A stretch of 64,000 bases of DNA, from contig CAJQUW010003174.1 of NCBI GenBank assembly GCA_907163375.1, positions 124,001 through 188,000 of the forward strand. The letters are read 5' to 3'. The stretch's first letter is position 1, and every line of letters starts with the position of its first letter. This document shows, piece by piece, positions 20,960-30,899 of this stretch. The notes under the pieces are model-generated. The model was not told the DNA's origin, made no database searches, and was given only the letters and a program-made list of their open reading frames with translations. This stretch comes from Prostheceraeus crozeri (Eukaryota; Platyhelminthes; Polycladida; Euryleptidae). Both the position numbers and the translations under genes were made by a program.

Positions 20960-22971
20960 TTACAAGTGGCGTCCATTATAGCGCACAACACATTCCAAAA
21001 GACTGTTGCCGTATTTTGGATTTGATTCTCCAACATTGCTGCTACTGCAATACATTGCCGAGAAGTCCGAATGAACGGACTCAGAGGCCTGCTCACTATA
21101 TGGTCCAAGAGCTGAATGTTTTAGTTTGCAGAACTGTATGAGATGCTTCGTTACAATGTGGACGCTGGTATTGACACTAATGGGCAATTCGCTGTAACTT
21201 TTTTCAAATGCTTTAATAGAACAATTGAAGTTTGGGTCCAATTCTTGTCCGAAACAAGTGGTACGAACACGATTGAACTCTTGAAGTAATTGCTTGTAGG
21301 GAACAAGTTCCAGACAACCATTTGACTCGCATATTGCTTGGAGCATATCAGCTTTCATCAGCAACAAGCGGCACATGTTGCCTGTAAATTCGCCGGAATG
21401 CATTTTTGGGCGAGTTATTCCTACGCGACAAACCCACTGCCGACAAACTTCATCAGAACGTGGGGATAATGACTCCATTTGGCGAAAAACTTTGTTGAAT
21501 ACACGCAACATTAAGTGTAATTCCGGAGGTGCGAGAAGGCTGATTATCATTTCATGATCTTCTCCATTGATTAATGGGGGATTCGTTGTGCTCTGGCATG
21601 ATCTTGCAATTCCAGTATCACGATACCTATTTGCCTCGGTTTTAACTGATCCTATTGTGCGAAGAGGATAGCTTCCTGAAGAAGGAGTCCCAAATTTTAT
21701 TTTCGGACAACTGCAGAAAGCACATGGGTATGAACTCCCGTGTACTTGTATCCCAGCAACAATATTAGCCAATTTGAGATCAACTGCGTAGGTGTATTTG
21801 AAATCCAGATTAGCTACTTTGAGTAAGTCCAATAATAACCGTACATTTGTGTAACTTTCTTTTATATCAGGAACAATTGCCAGTATTATAATTCGTTTGA
21901 CACTCGAATCCAAAAATCCTGTCGCAGAAGACGATGAAACATTGTCAATTGAGGTACGTATGGACATACAAATCTTGAAATAGCCTCCACCACCGTCGAG
22001 TCCTAATTTCAATTGAAGGTTAGTGTGGCTGCTGTCAATCTGTCGATCATTGCAGATGTGCTGGATTAATTGGACTAAGTCATTACAAAACACAACAGGC
22101 TTAGATATCTCATCAAATACTTGGAATTCTAAAGAGAACAAGTCACTGAGAGCACTATCTCGACTTCGAAAATAATCATCACTGTTTGACTCTAACACTT
22201 TTACCAAGAGTACTTGACAGGAACGGCATAACCGTGTGAATCATGGCGGAGTTCGAAGCTCCCAGGGACAATTGTAAATTGCTCAGATTTTTTGCAGCAA
22301 TGCTTCTTGGTGATTGATCATTTATAGCAAGGTTGATTCGGTTTGGCCCTCTTGTTTCGAGATCTAAATGCTGATGAAGATTTGGTTCATGATGTGGCTC
22401 AGAAGAAGATGATTCTCTCCTATGTGAAATCATACTGCTGGCTACAACATCCTGCGTACGTTTATCAGAATCTTTGTACATATCTATTATATTTTGTCGA
22501 AGAGTGCTGACTGTACATTTATGAGTGATACCACGGCCAACCGGAAATTTGCATTGAACGCATATAACTTGCACACTATTTCTTGTATCATGAGACATCA
22601 TTGAATCAGGGGACTTGATAGTAGGACGACCTTTTTTTTCTTGCAATTTGACATATCAAGCATTCACAAAATGTATAGCCAACTGATCGCGTGTTTATTT
22701 TAAAAGCTGGTTTCACAAGGCTAAAATCATAAACTTCCGGCAAGATACCCCGTTCCTTCACACCACTTTCAATTTTGAGAAGATTTGAGCGACAATTCGA
22801 GCAAATGGCAGCAGGTAGGCAGTCATCGTTCGTTCTATAGTTTTCTATAAAGAAAGCTCGGATTCTTCGTAAAACGGCATCCGTGATTGGACAGTCTCCT
22901 TTTTCCATACATATAAGGCATACTCTATTATCTGTTTTCTTCATGACTTCTAGCTTTGTTTGTATGTGCAT
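20960..22971 (-). CDS. RAG1-like transposase of RAG1L-2 (two single-base frameshifts)
   Basis: About 669 codons from ATG at 22971. The N-terminal region has CLIC (18-21), DDCLPAAICSNC (cysteines 51, 57, 60) and CECLIC followed by ARKKGRP (102-116). This order parallels the RAG1 N-terminal region, where cysteine pairs precede a basic patch. Next comes CVQC with a later HKC (137-152). The core holds D325 in GLDGGGG, D397 in AVDLKLAN, the zinc pair PCAFC (416, 419) 19 residues after D397, ELHLML, GEFTGNMCRLLL, an H-x4-H, and E630 in EQASESVHSDF. In RAG1, as I recall it, D708 also precedes its zinc pair by 19 residues and D708-E962 spans 254, against 233 here. Frameshifts lie in A runs at 22632-22639 (A8) and near 22202 (A4). 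Removing one A in each joins the three frames. Predicted role: DDE recombinase acting on the TIRs in the nucleus. Confidence 0.88.
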
Positions 22972-23795
22972 GTGCCATCACAAAAGATAACACGCGATAA
23001 GAATCAAGTCGTAATGTCGTATCGTTAGAATATTGTCACTGTTAATTGTGATCAAGCGCACCATTAGCTGCTGATAAACAGTTTGGAAGCTCGCGCATTA
23101 AAATCAATTATGTTGACACGGCGTTCATGAATATAATTCATCCTGTTTTATACCATTATCAGACAGACAGATATTCTTGACAGAGCAGATACTGTAGTGC
23201 ATAGGGGTCAGATTATTAGATATCTATGTTAGGAGACGACACTAGCATGGACATCTGAACTCTATGCTGCAGCGCGAGTGAATAGTGATCAAATCAATGA
23301 ATTACTGCGGTGTCAGTGAGAAGGAGAGACAAGAACTTCAGGCGTTCGGTTTTCATTGCCGCTGAACACTCAGCGGCAATGACAATCTACACAGTTTGTC
23401 AAACAACAACAAGATCTTTAATGTTATATCCGAAGCATCTTTTCGTATATGAGTTCCCATGAAGGAAATGGATATTGTGATAATCACGGTACAAGAAAAA
23501 ATACGTCTGCAGTGCATAAAGTCATGTAGATAACAAATTTATCTATAATGTCATAAAATTCGCATAGGTTTGTTAACCAGAATATCATTATGTCGGTAAC
23601 TTATGAACCGCCACGTTGCATATATGGCTAACAATATCATCATATGATTGTTTGATATATTGTCGTTGCTATCAATGTAGTACATTAATGTACATAACAG
23701 ATGTGATATAAGCCTACGCTTCAATATTGCACTCACAAAAACAGAGATAATGGGGAAAATATTTTGGAATTCATTTTTCTAATTAGAAATTTCGA
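22972..23795. other. non-coding interior of RAG1L-2 upstream of the transposase
   Basis: Between the start codon and the right TIR no substantial frame is found. It presumably holds the promoter. A perfect hairpin CATTGCCGCTGAACACTCAG with its arm CTCAGCGGCAATG lies near 23357. Confidence 0.5.
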
Positions 23796-24295
23796 ATTTT
23801 GATCGTTAAATTTCTCTTTATTAGTACATTTAAATGTGCTTCTGAATAATCTGAAACAACTATGAATACATAATTATCAAATAATGGCAATAGAAATCGT
23901 ATCTATGCAGTTATAGAGATGAAAAAATATATATCATGAAATTCAAATTTAAAATTTGAATTTTTTTCAAAAATATTTGAATTTTGACGGCTAAGTAGGT
24001 CTAAATTTGTTAGAATGTGTTTCTGCATAATCTTTGGGTATTTCTAGATAAGATTTTATCAAAATATGACAGTACAAATCATTTGCAACCAGATACAGAG
24101 AAATCAAAAAATTGTATAATGGAATTTAATATTTGAAATTTGAATTTTTTTAAAAATTGGTCCTGCAGGCGAATAGCCAATAGATGATTTGAGAGACCTA
24201 TGTAGTAGTTCTTAGATATGATAGTAGATGTCAAAAAAAGTGGTCGCTAAGGGCTCGCATTTTTGACCGCTTGATCGACCCAGCCGACGGGTGTG
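23796..24295 (-). repeat. right TIR of RAG1L-2
   Basis: Inverted copy of 20262-20760 ending CCGACGGGTGTG. Confidence 0.9.
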
Positions 24296-24300
24296 ATTTG
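24296..24300. other. right 5-bp target-site duplication ATTTG
   Basis: Identical to 20257-20261. Confidence 0.85.
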
Positions 24301-24561
24301 GTGTACCCAAAAAATATCACGACTAATCATTTCTGTTACATATGTACAGGCAAACTATAGATGTACGCGTACATTTCATGAGCAACTATAATAGTGCAAT
24401 ATGAGCTTGCATGTAGTTATTTTGATGCAGTTCTAGAATATCACGACAATTCATTTCCGGAATAGTATGTAGGCTATATGTAAATGTAATCATTTTGGAA
24501 GATAAGATGAATGTGTATGTGTATGTAATAATAATATTGTAATAAAGCCTGCAGATATGGG

Positions 24562-25080
24562 CCGAGTATCGTTGTTTGGAATAAATCAGATTATTGTACA
24601 GAAGCCTTTCGTCAACTCAGTGATATCTCAACTTATCGCAAGGAAGAGGTTGATCAAACTTCAATTCTCCGTGAAAAAGTTACTGACGAATTAGATAGAC
24701 TTGCTCAAAATGGAAAACTCTCTTTAGAAACGGCTGAAAAAATAAAGCCGCCACTTTCACCAAGAACCTCTCTATTCTATTTACTTCCAAAAATTCATAA
24801 GAACATAACTCCTTGTCCGGGTTGACCGATAGTATCGTCATGAAATGGAGTGACAGAAAAGTTGAGCTCCTATGTAGACTCTATAATCAAACCCCCAACC
24901 ACGCAGGTCAAAATCTTATCTCAAGGATACAATGGACTTTTTGAACAAACTTAATGCACTTTCCAGTAAAATGAATGAAGATTTTATTTTGGTTGTTGCG
25001 AATGTGTCTTTTTTGTATACTAAGATTCCTCGCCAAGATGGATTGAAAGCACTGTATGAGCACGCGCTCCTGAAACCAGA
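24562..25080 (+). pseudogene. Penelope-like reverse transcriptase, N-terminal fragment
   Basis: The frame reads VVWNKSDYCTEAFRQLSD, then a helical stretch, then FYLLPKIHK, PIVSS with NGVTEKLSSYVD, and after a frameshift near 24920 a segment with FLNKL and ANVSFLYTKIP. FYLLPKIHK, the PIVS-NG-TEK block and the D-SLYTNIP-like palm strand are characteristic of the RT family that includes Penelope-like elements. In the last block the usual catalytic aspartate of LVTLDV is changed (VVANV). Two in-frame TGA codons lie between 24830 and 24845. The rest is missing and a foldback element follows. Other pieces with the same kind of RT sit at 28395-28790 and perhaps 61721-61921. Confidence 0.65.
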
Positions 25081-25223
25081 GCTGTTAAAGTCCCAAGTTC
25101 AAAAACCATATCAAAATTGGCACATTTTGAATATAAATGTGCATAAATATAACGTAGATATGATACAGAAGCATTATATCAATAATCAAGCACTTTTAAA
25201 AATGACCTTTAATACTGACCTTA

Positions 25224-26126
25224 CAGTGCGCGACAGCAAGTTGGAAACTTGGCATAAATCTACGGACACGTACATTTTTCAACACCTTCTAATTTTTTTT
25301 TGCTATTAGGAAATATCGACAAATTTATAATCATCTGAAAGAGAATTTTCAGATCTATCATTTGAATGTTGTTGATTTTGGTGTTTTTTTTAATTAATTG
25401 TTTTTGAAACTGGTGGTTCCTAGAGGCCCATAAACCCGAAAGCCCAACTTTTCCTTGACTTGTTTTAACAAGCGCATAAATCAATTTGAAACATTCTCCT
25501 TGTGATATTCAAAACCGTCACAAGATTGGCTTTCAGAAATATATAGTTTGAATGTGTTTTCTCGAAGTTTATAGGCAATATTTTGAAAGTAGTATAGATA
25601 GAAAATGTGGCGATTTTTTCATTTTCAGAATGTGTTGCGATAATAACAGAAATAACGCTGTTAACTAACTGGTGGCATTTATTTACCTCAAAACTAGTGT
25701 TTTCTGCCTTTGTTGGGTAAATTTAAGGCCCTTAGAAGAAATATTCTGAAAATGAAAAAATCGCCACATTTTCTATGCTACTTTTAAAATATTGCCTATA
25801 AACTTCGAGAAAACACATTCAAACTATATATTTTCTGAGAGCCAATCTTGTGACGGTTTTGAATATCACAAGGAGAATGTTTCAAATTGATTTATGTGCT
25901 TGTCAAAACAAGTCAAAGAAAATTTGGGTTTCGGGCTTATGGGCCTCTAGGAACCACCAATTTTAAAAACAATTAATTCAACAACATTCAAATGATAGAT
26001 CCGAAAATTCTCTTTCAGATGATTATAAATTTGTCGATATTTCCTAATAGTAAACAATTTTTAGGTGTTGGAAAAAATACGTGTCCGTAGATTTATGCTA
26101 AGTTTCCAACTTCCTGTCGCGCACTG
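25224..26126. mobile_element. foldback / long-TIR mariner-type MITE
   Basis: TA flanks both ends (25222-25223, 26127-26128). The ends are CAGTGCGCGACAG and the inverted CTGTCGCGCACTG. The two arms, about 25224-25632 and 25743-26126, are reverse complements along roughly 400 bp with only a 110-bp spacer, so a transcript would form a long hairpin. No coding potential. Confidence 0.85.
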
Positions 26127-26128
26127 TA

Positions 26129-28187
26129 CAGTAGGTCAATTTTGCCCACATTTTCAACATACAAGCAAACTAAAAGTCACAAAAAATTGAACTTCTACAT
26201 GTAGGTAACATATTTTAGGAGATATAAAAAGAAGTTGATAGGTCGGTCGTGATAGGGTTGAGTTGCTTGTTCAGTTTCTAATTCGACATGAATTGACTCA
26301 CATTTTCCATTGAGTGATACTAAAACTATGTGAGATATGTGTCAAACATTACGAGATAATAAATCATCACTGAGATATCCACAGTTAGCAAAAATAAATG
26401 CTGATCCATAAAGCGATGTCAAAATTGTCAAGTGTATTCAAAAGGTATACAATAAATCTCTTCACAATGCGTGTTCGTACTTCATTTGTGTCAAGAAAAC
26501 ATCAAATGCTAAATTTCATCAACTCAGTGGAGATTTGAGTTATGGTGAAATATTTTGTTCCATTCCAGCTATTATTTGAGCTTTGAATTAAAGGCATAAT
26601 AACATCAACAACACTTATGAAAACTGTCGAAGGAGGAAGTCCCAGAAGACAGTTTCATCAATCAGATGTATGTTCTTATGGGAGTGTCTGATTTAAAGAG
26701 ACAGGTCTCTTCAGACCTGAATACGAGATAGCCTACTCAGGCGTCACGTCCATTAATCCATTTCCCATTCAGAGGTTAGTCCAGATAAGTACTGCTCACG
26801 CGATCACCGGACAATGACATGATTTTTCTACATAAAAGAATCGCGATTAGATCATTTCATTCTCCTCTCAGAAACGAATTCGACTTTTTATCATTCAGTT
26901 ATCACTTTATCCTATTTTGAAGTTGACTTGAAACAAAGTGAAATAACATGGCTAATCTTGTACAAGCACTCAATGAAACAACACGGCGGTCGTGCAACAA
27001 AAGGCGTAAAGGTATCACCTGCTAGCCAAAGCTTTCTTGGTACAACTTGGTCAAGACACTGGGATGGCAAATAGCGCTGGGGAAGCTCTGAAAACTAGAT
27101 GTAGCGCGAATCAGTTTCCTAATTTAGCTATTTCGATTTTCCGACTTTTGCCATTGTTCATTGCATGTATTTTCTGTCTATCCTTCAAGTATAGCAAGAG
27201 TGATGAATGCACATACAATGTATTAGCGACTATGTGGTTCAATTCATTGATAATGTCATTTCATCGAGACGTAGATATCATCGATTTAAGTCATTTCATC
27301 GACATGGTTGCTTCAACGACAGAGTGCATCAAAGACGACGAGATCGCTTCAGCGACAGTATTTATCAGCTGGGCGACTTTGTCGACAAAGTTATTTTATC
27401 GAGAGTGTTAGTTGTACTCGTATGTACATGTATACGGTACTACAGCACAATCTTTGATTATTCTAGTATAATATTCGGAAATGTTCGCAGCTGTCATGCA
27501 TTCAACAAGCCGATTAATTTATTGAAGTAGTCAATAAGTCGCAAGATGAATTGTAAATAGATAGAAGGATGAAAGTCATGAAAGTGCAAACAATTATCAC
27601 CAGCTATGTGATTACAAACATGAAATATATTCTTGGTAGCTGTTTAAATGCTCACGGGAATATTATAAATTCCATTATATTTATTTTCACTATTCATGAA
27701 GAATAATCCTGGATTCAGAAGCATAATTACAATTGGCTGAAGCCACCCTTGACGACTGCGACCGAAAATGAGGACAACTTTCTCCCTCAAAACATCACAG
27801 CAGCCTGTCGATGATGTTTTGCGGGAAGCATCATATGAAACGTAACTCCATCATGGCGAATAACGGCCCATACACTGTCAATATATTAAGTCCTATTTAC
27901 ATGTAAGTGCTCATTTGAGCACTGAAAGAAAGAGTGCTAAAATAATTAAACTTAAATTCTCAGAAATACTAAAAAGCTTACTTAGTGATAATAAGATGAA
28001 AAATCAATGTAGCAATGACTCACTAAAAACGTTGGACTCACTAAGCGTTGGACAATAGCGATGCATTGGTCGGGGTACGTCGCTGCATTGCCATAGTATC
28101 ACTTGTCACACTTTACAGCGTCGTCTCCATTTTCACTGCTCGTGTTGGCTTGCTCGATGTTATTTGCTCCTTCTGTTAGTGTGTTTA
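26129..28187. other. anonymous AT-rich stretch
   Basis: No recognisable gene. Overlapping frames at 27037-27530 include a run of CGAC/GACG-rich words (GACGTAGATATCATCGA and similar) but no known domain. Confidence 0.4.
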
Positions 28188-28338
28188 CCATCCTCCCCGA
28201 CTGCGCTTTGAGTTCTGCCAACGTTTTCCATCCTTTTCGACAGTGTTTTGAGTCCTGCCAGCGTTTGGAATCCTCCCCGACTGTACTTAGAGTCCTGCCA
28301 AAGTTTACTCACTTCACCGACTGCGCTTTGAGTCTTCT
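28188..28338. repeat. tandem repeat, 40-bp period, about 3.5 copies
   Basis: CGACTGCGCTTTGAGT-type units start at 28198, 28238, 28278 and 28318, exactly 40 bp apart. Unit differences are scattered substitutions, so this is an old minisatellite. Confidence 0.8.
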
Positions 28339-28394
28339 CTTGTGGCTATTTTATTGATCCAAATGCATTTGGATGATGATTGTCCTCATAGTTA

Positions 28395-28790
28395 TATCCT
28401 TGATATGATTTTCCTCAGCAGAATATCTCGATGTCAAGCTTAATATTTGTAGTGATGGTTTACATACATCAGTTTTTCATAAGGTTGAACAATTTTGTTT
28501 TGATGTTATTGTTTTCACTTTTCCTGACAGTCTTCTTCCTCTTCATATGGGTGCGAATGTCTTTGCCAGTCAAGTTCTTCGTTATCTTAGGATATATTCT
28601 CATCTGCCGTATGCCATTGTTAAAGCTAAAAGCACGTTTAAAGTTTTTGTGAAACGCGGATATGAAGCCTGCAAGTTAATCAAATGTATGGAGAGACTGT
28701 TGAAAAAGCATTTTTTAGTTTTGTTTAAATTTGGTTTGCAGTCAGCCAGAGAATTTTTTATTTTGTGTGGCTTCATTTAAGAGTGTTATC
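28395..28790 (+). pseudogene. reverse transcriptase C-terminal fragment (Penelope-like type)
   Basis: A frame beginning near 28420 reads EYLDVKLNI, TSVFHKVEQF and FTFPDS, then after a shift near 28547 VFASQVLRYLRIYSHL, AKSTFKVFVKRGYEACKL and a lysine-rich end. The LD-K strand, the HK-x4-F block and the SQ-LRY-RI-S / F-RGY blocks are the palm end and thumb of the same RT type as at 24562. It has no visible link to that fragment, and the YxDD box is missing. Confidence 0.5.
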
Positions 28791-30074
28791 ATTGTTAAGT
28801 CATGTGTGGGGTCCGCCTTTTCGGCGGGGGTCCGCCAGCTAGGGTTTGAGCGTACAAAATGTTAAAGGACCCGAAACGCGACCTAGCTGGTCATTTTGCT
28901 GATGAACCCCTTCTATGTTTATTCTTTTCTGGTATGTCTTGTATAAAGATTGTAAACATGTTTTATTGTTCGGTACACCATCGAAGTATTATTTCTTTTA
29001 TATTACCCGATGACCGGTGTGAACGCTTTCAACAGCCCTTTTCAGGGCTACACTTATTAAGTATTTATTGTTTCTATTGTATATTATTGTTCATTCGAAG
29101 TGCACTAACCTGACTTTTCCCATAATTTGAGTTTAATTGCCAAAAGCAGTTCCTAGAATATTATCAAAGCGGGCAACAGGGCATGCTTTCGTCTCACGTA
29201 CCAAACTCCAAGCTGTGGCTCGATCATTAGATGCGCGACTCCATCATTAGATGGATGTGTATATGGGATACAGCCGGTTGCATATCCTATGACTAAGTAA
29301 ATGATTACTAGAATGAGTACGAATTAAATTTTGTGCTTTCGAACCCAAAGAGTTTCAAAATGAGTACTGATATTTTCACACACAAAGAGTACTGGAATTT
29401 GGGACTAAATTCTTCCTCGTCGCTAGTACTCAGGTTTGGTTTAGTACTCTTTCCAGTAGTCATTTGGGAGCTTATCGATAACAGAATGCATTGCTTATCA
29501 TTGAAGCTTTAAAAAAAGGGATGCCGGTGACCGTCAACACCACCAGATTTCCTTCAAAGTGGCATGCTACATTCTGAGAGTAAAAACAATAGGAAAAATT
29601 AGCAAGGAGTTTTCCTGCACACACAAAACATCGTTTCGAAAAAGCTGATATTTTGCATCAATACATTTTCAACAGAACGTTTTACAAGAAGAAAACATGT
29701 TTGGCATATGACATCATGGAAATGGCTTTATCATCAGCACCTTGAAGTTTTTTATTGTAAAGAGCAAACAAGTAAAACTTGTGAATGTAGTAGACACAAT
29801 CCCTACGGCTAGATCGACGATTAGACCATCTGTTAAGAATGCGCATTAGTCAAGACGACACTGTCATATCTCGGGAACGTGGAATGCGGAAACATTCTAC
29901 AATCATTTAATGCAATATCACACCAAAGTGCCTTTGAAAGGAGACAATGAAATATAATTGGCAGCATAGAGGAAGTATATATTAGGTAGAGTGCCGATTC
30001 ATATATAGATGTCAGCAGACAGTACAGTGAAAATTATGTTTAAACATGCACCGAAAGATTCAATTGTTTGAAGA
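28791..30074. other. spacer with a diverged copy of repeat R3
   Basis: Around 29325-29470 the words TGAGTACGAATT, CAAAGAGTACT and TAGTACTCTTTCCAGTA correspond to 49010-49160. A GC hairpin (GTCCGCCTTTTCGGCGG) lies near 28811. No gene seen. Confidence 0.5.
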
Positions 30075-30078
30075 TTAA

Positions 30079-30694
30079 GCCTTATTTACATGTAGGACAA
30101 TAATTGTCAGGACAATGAATTCCTTGCGCTCATTTCACAGCGCACTCGCACCATTTTCTTGATCGATGGAGACAATGATTGTCTTTCTGCGTTTACATTA
30201 CGATTGTCCTCGTATAGGACAACAGATACTGGAGGTCAGATAATTCCCTTCATTTTGTGAAATGTCGTCGACTGAGCTGGTCTTCGCTGCTGCTCGTGTT
30301 GTGGCTGAAATGGCAAAGCTTCAAAAGAAGAGGAAAAGAACGTGTTAGACGCGAAAGTGGATCCTGAGGAGGGAGATACTGGATTTGTGACAGCAGATAG
30401 GCTTACGTGTCATTGGCTACGTTACCTTGACTACGTTCTTACAGTCATAACTACAAGTATGACGATGTGACGACGAAAACTGTGATCTCAGCGAGATATC
30501 TAGGGTTAAGCATCGTGTGAATAGCGCATTGTCCTATTCTATATTCCTCTACCGGGAATGTGGTTTATTGTCCCTGAGACATTGAGATCCGAGACGACGC
30601 CCCGCATTTTTTCATCTCGAAGTCTCGCTGGAAACGCTGACTCAGTGGGTGTGTCTATTGTCCGGACAATTATTGTCCTATATGTAAACGGGGC
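30079..30694. mobile_element. PIF/Harbinger-type MITE with transposase leader remnant
   Basis: TTAA flanks both sides (30075-30078, 30695-30698). TIRs read GCCTTATTTACATGTAGGAC and the inverted GTCCTATATGTAAACGGGGC, extending to about 42 bp. At 30262-30390 a short plus-strand frame MSSTELVFAAARVV is followed by LQKKRKRTC and TRKWILRRE, resembling the basic N-terminal leader of Harbinger transposases, with a stop in between. Length 616 bp. Harbinger usually duplicates TWA, so the four-base TTAA is a caveat. Confidence 0.6.
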
Positions 30695-30899
30695 TTAAGC
30701 TTTGCAAATTATTCCTGCGTTCATAGGCTAGCGAATTGGTACCTCTATATCAGTAGCATGAAACTTAGACATCAAGATGAATAAAGAATTCCTAACAGGG
30801 GCCTTAATTAAGCGGAAATTATAAGGTGACTATCAAGGAAATCCAATGAAACACTTTATAATGCAAGTTGAGAAGTTGGCCCCTTGGCTGGAATTTCAA

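Larger units (their letters stand above)
20262..24295 (-). mobile_element. RAG1-like (Transib/RAG superfamily) transposon RAG1L-2, structurally complete
   Basis: A 4034-bp element with TIRs of about 500 bp starting CACACCCGTCGGCTGGGTCG, exact 5-bp flanking duplications ATTTG, and one minus-strand gene at 20960-22971. The TIRs differ at only a handful of positions, implying recent insertion. Sequence upstream of the gene (22972-23795) holds no second gene and no kelch repeats. The end type and duplication length match Transib and RAG transposons as known from the literature. Confidence 0.92.

Noticed and set aside
20960..22971. Reading the RAG1-like gene as a domesticated host recombinase
   Set aside because: Target duplications and long TIRs flank it, so it is a transposon gene here.
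22972..23795. Possible RAG2-like gene in RAG1L-2
   Set aside because: No frame of useful length and no kelch GG or PHD cysteine pattern in this interval or in the matching interval of RAG1L-1.
28103..28357. 84-codon frame with a hydrophobic start resembling a secreted peptide
   Set aside because: Most of it is the 40-bp tandem repeat.
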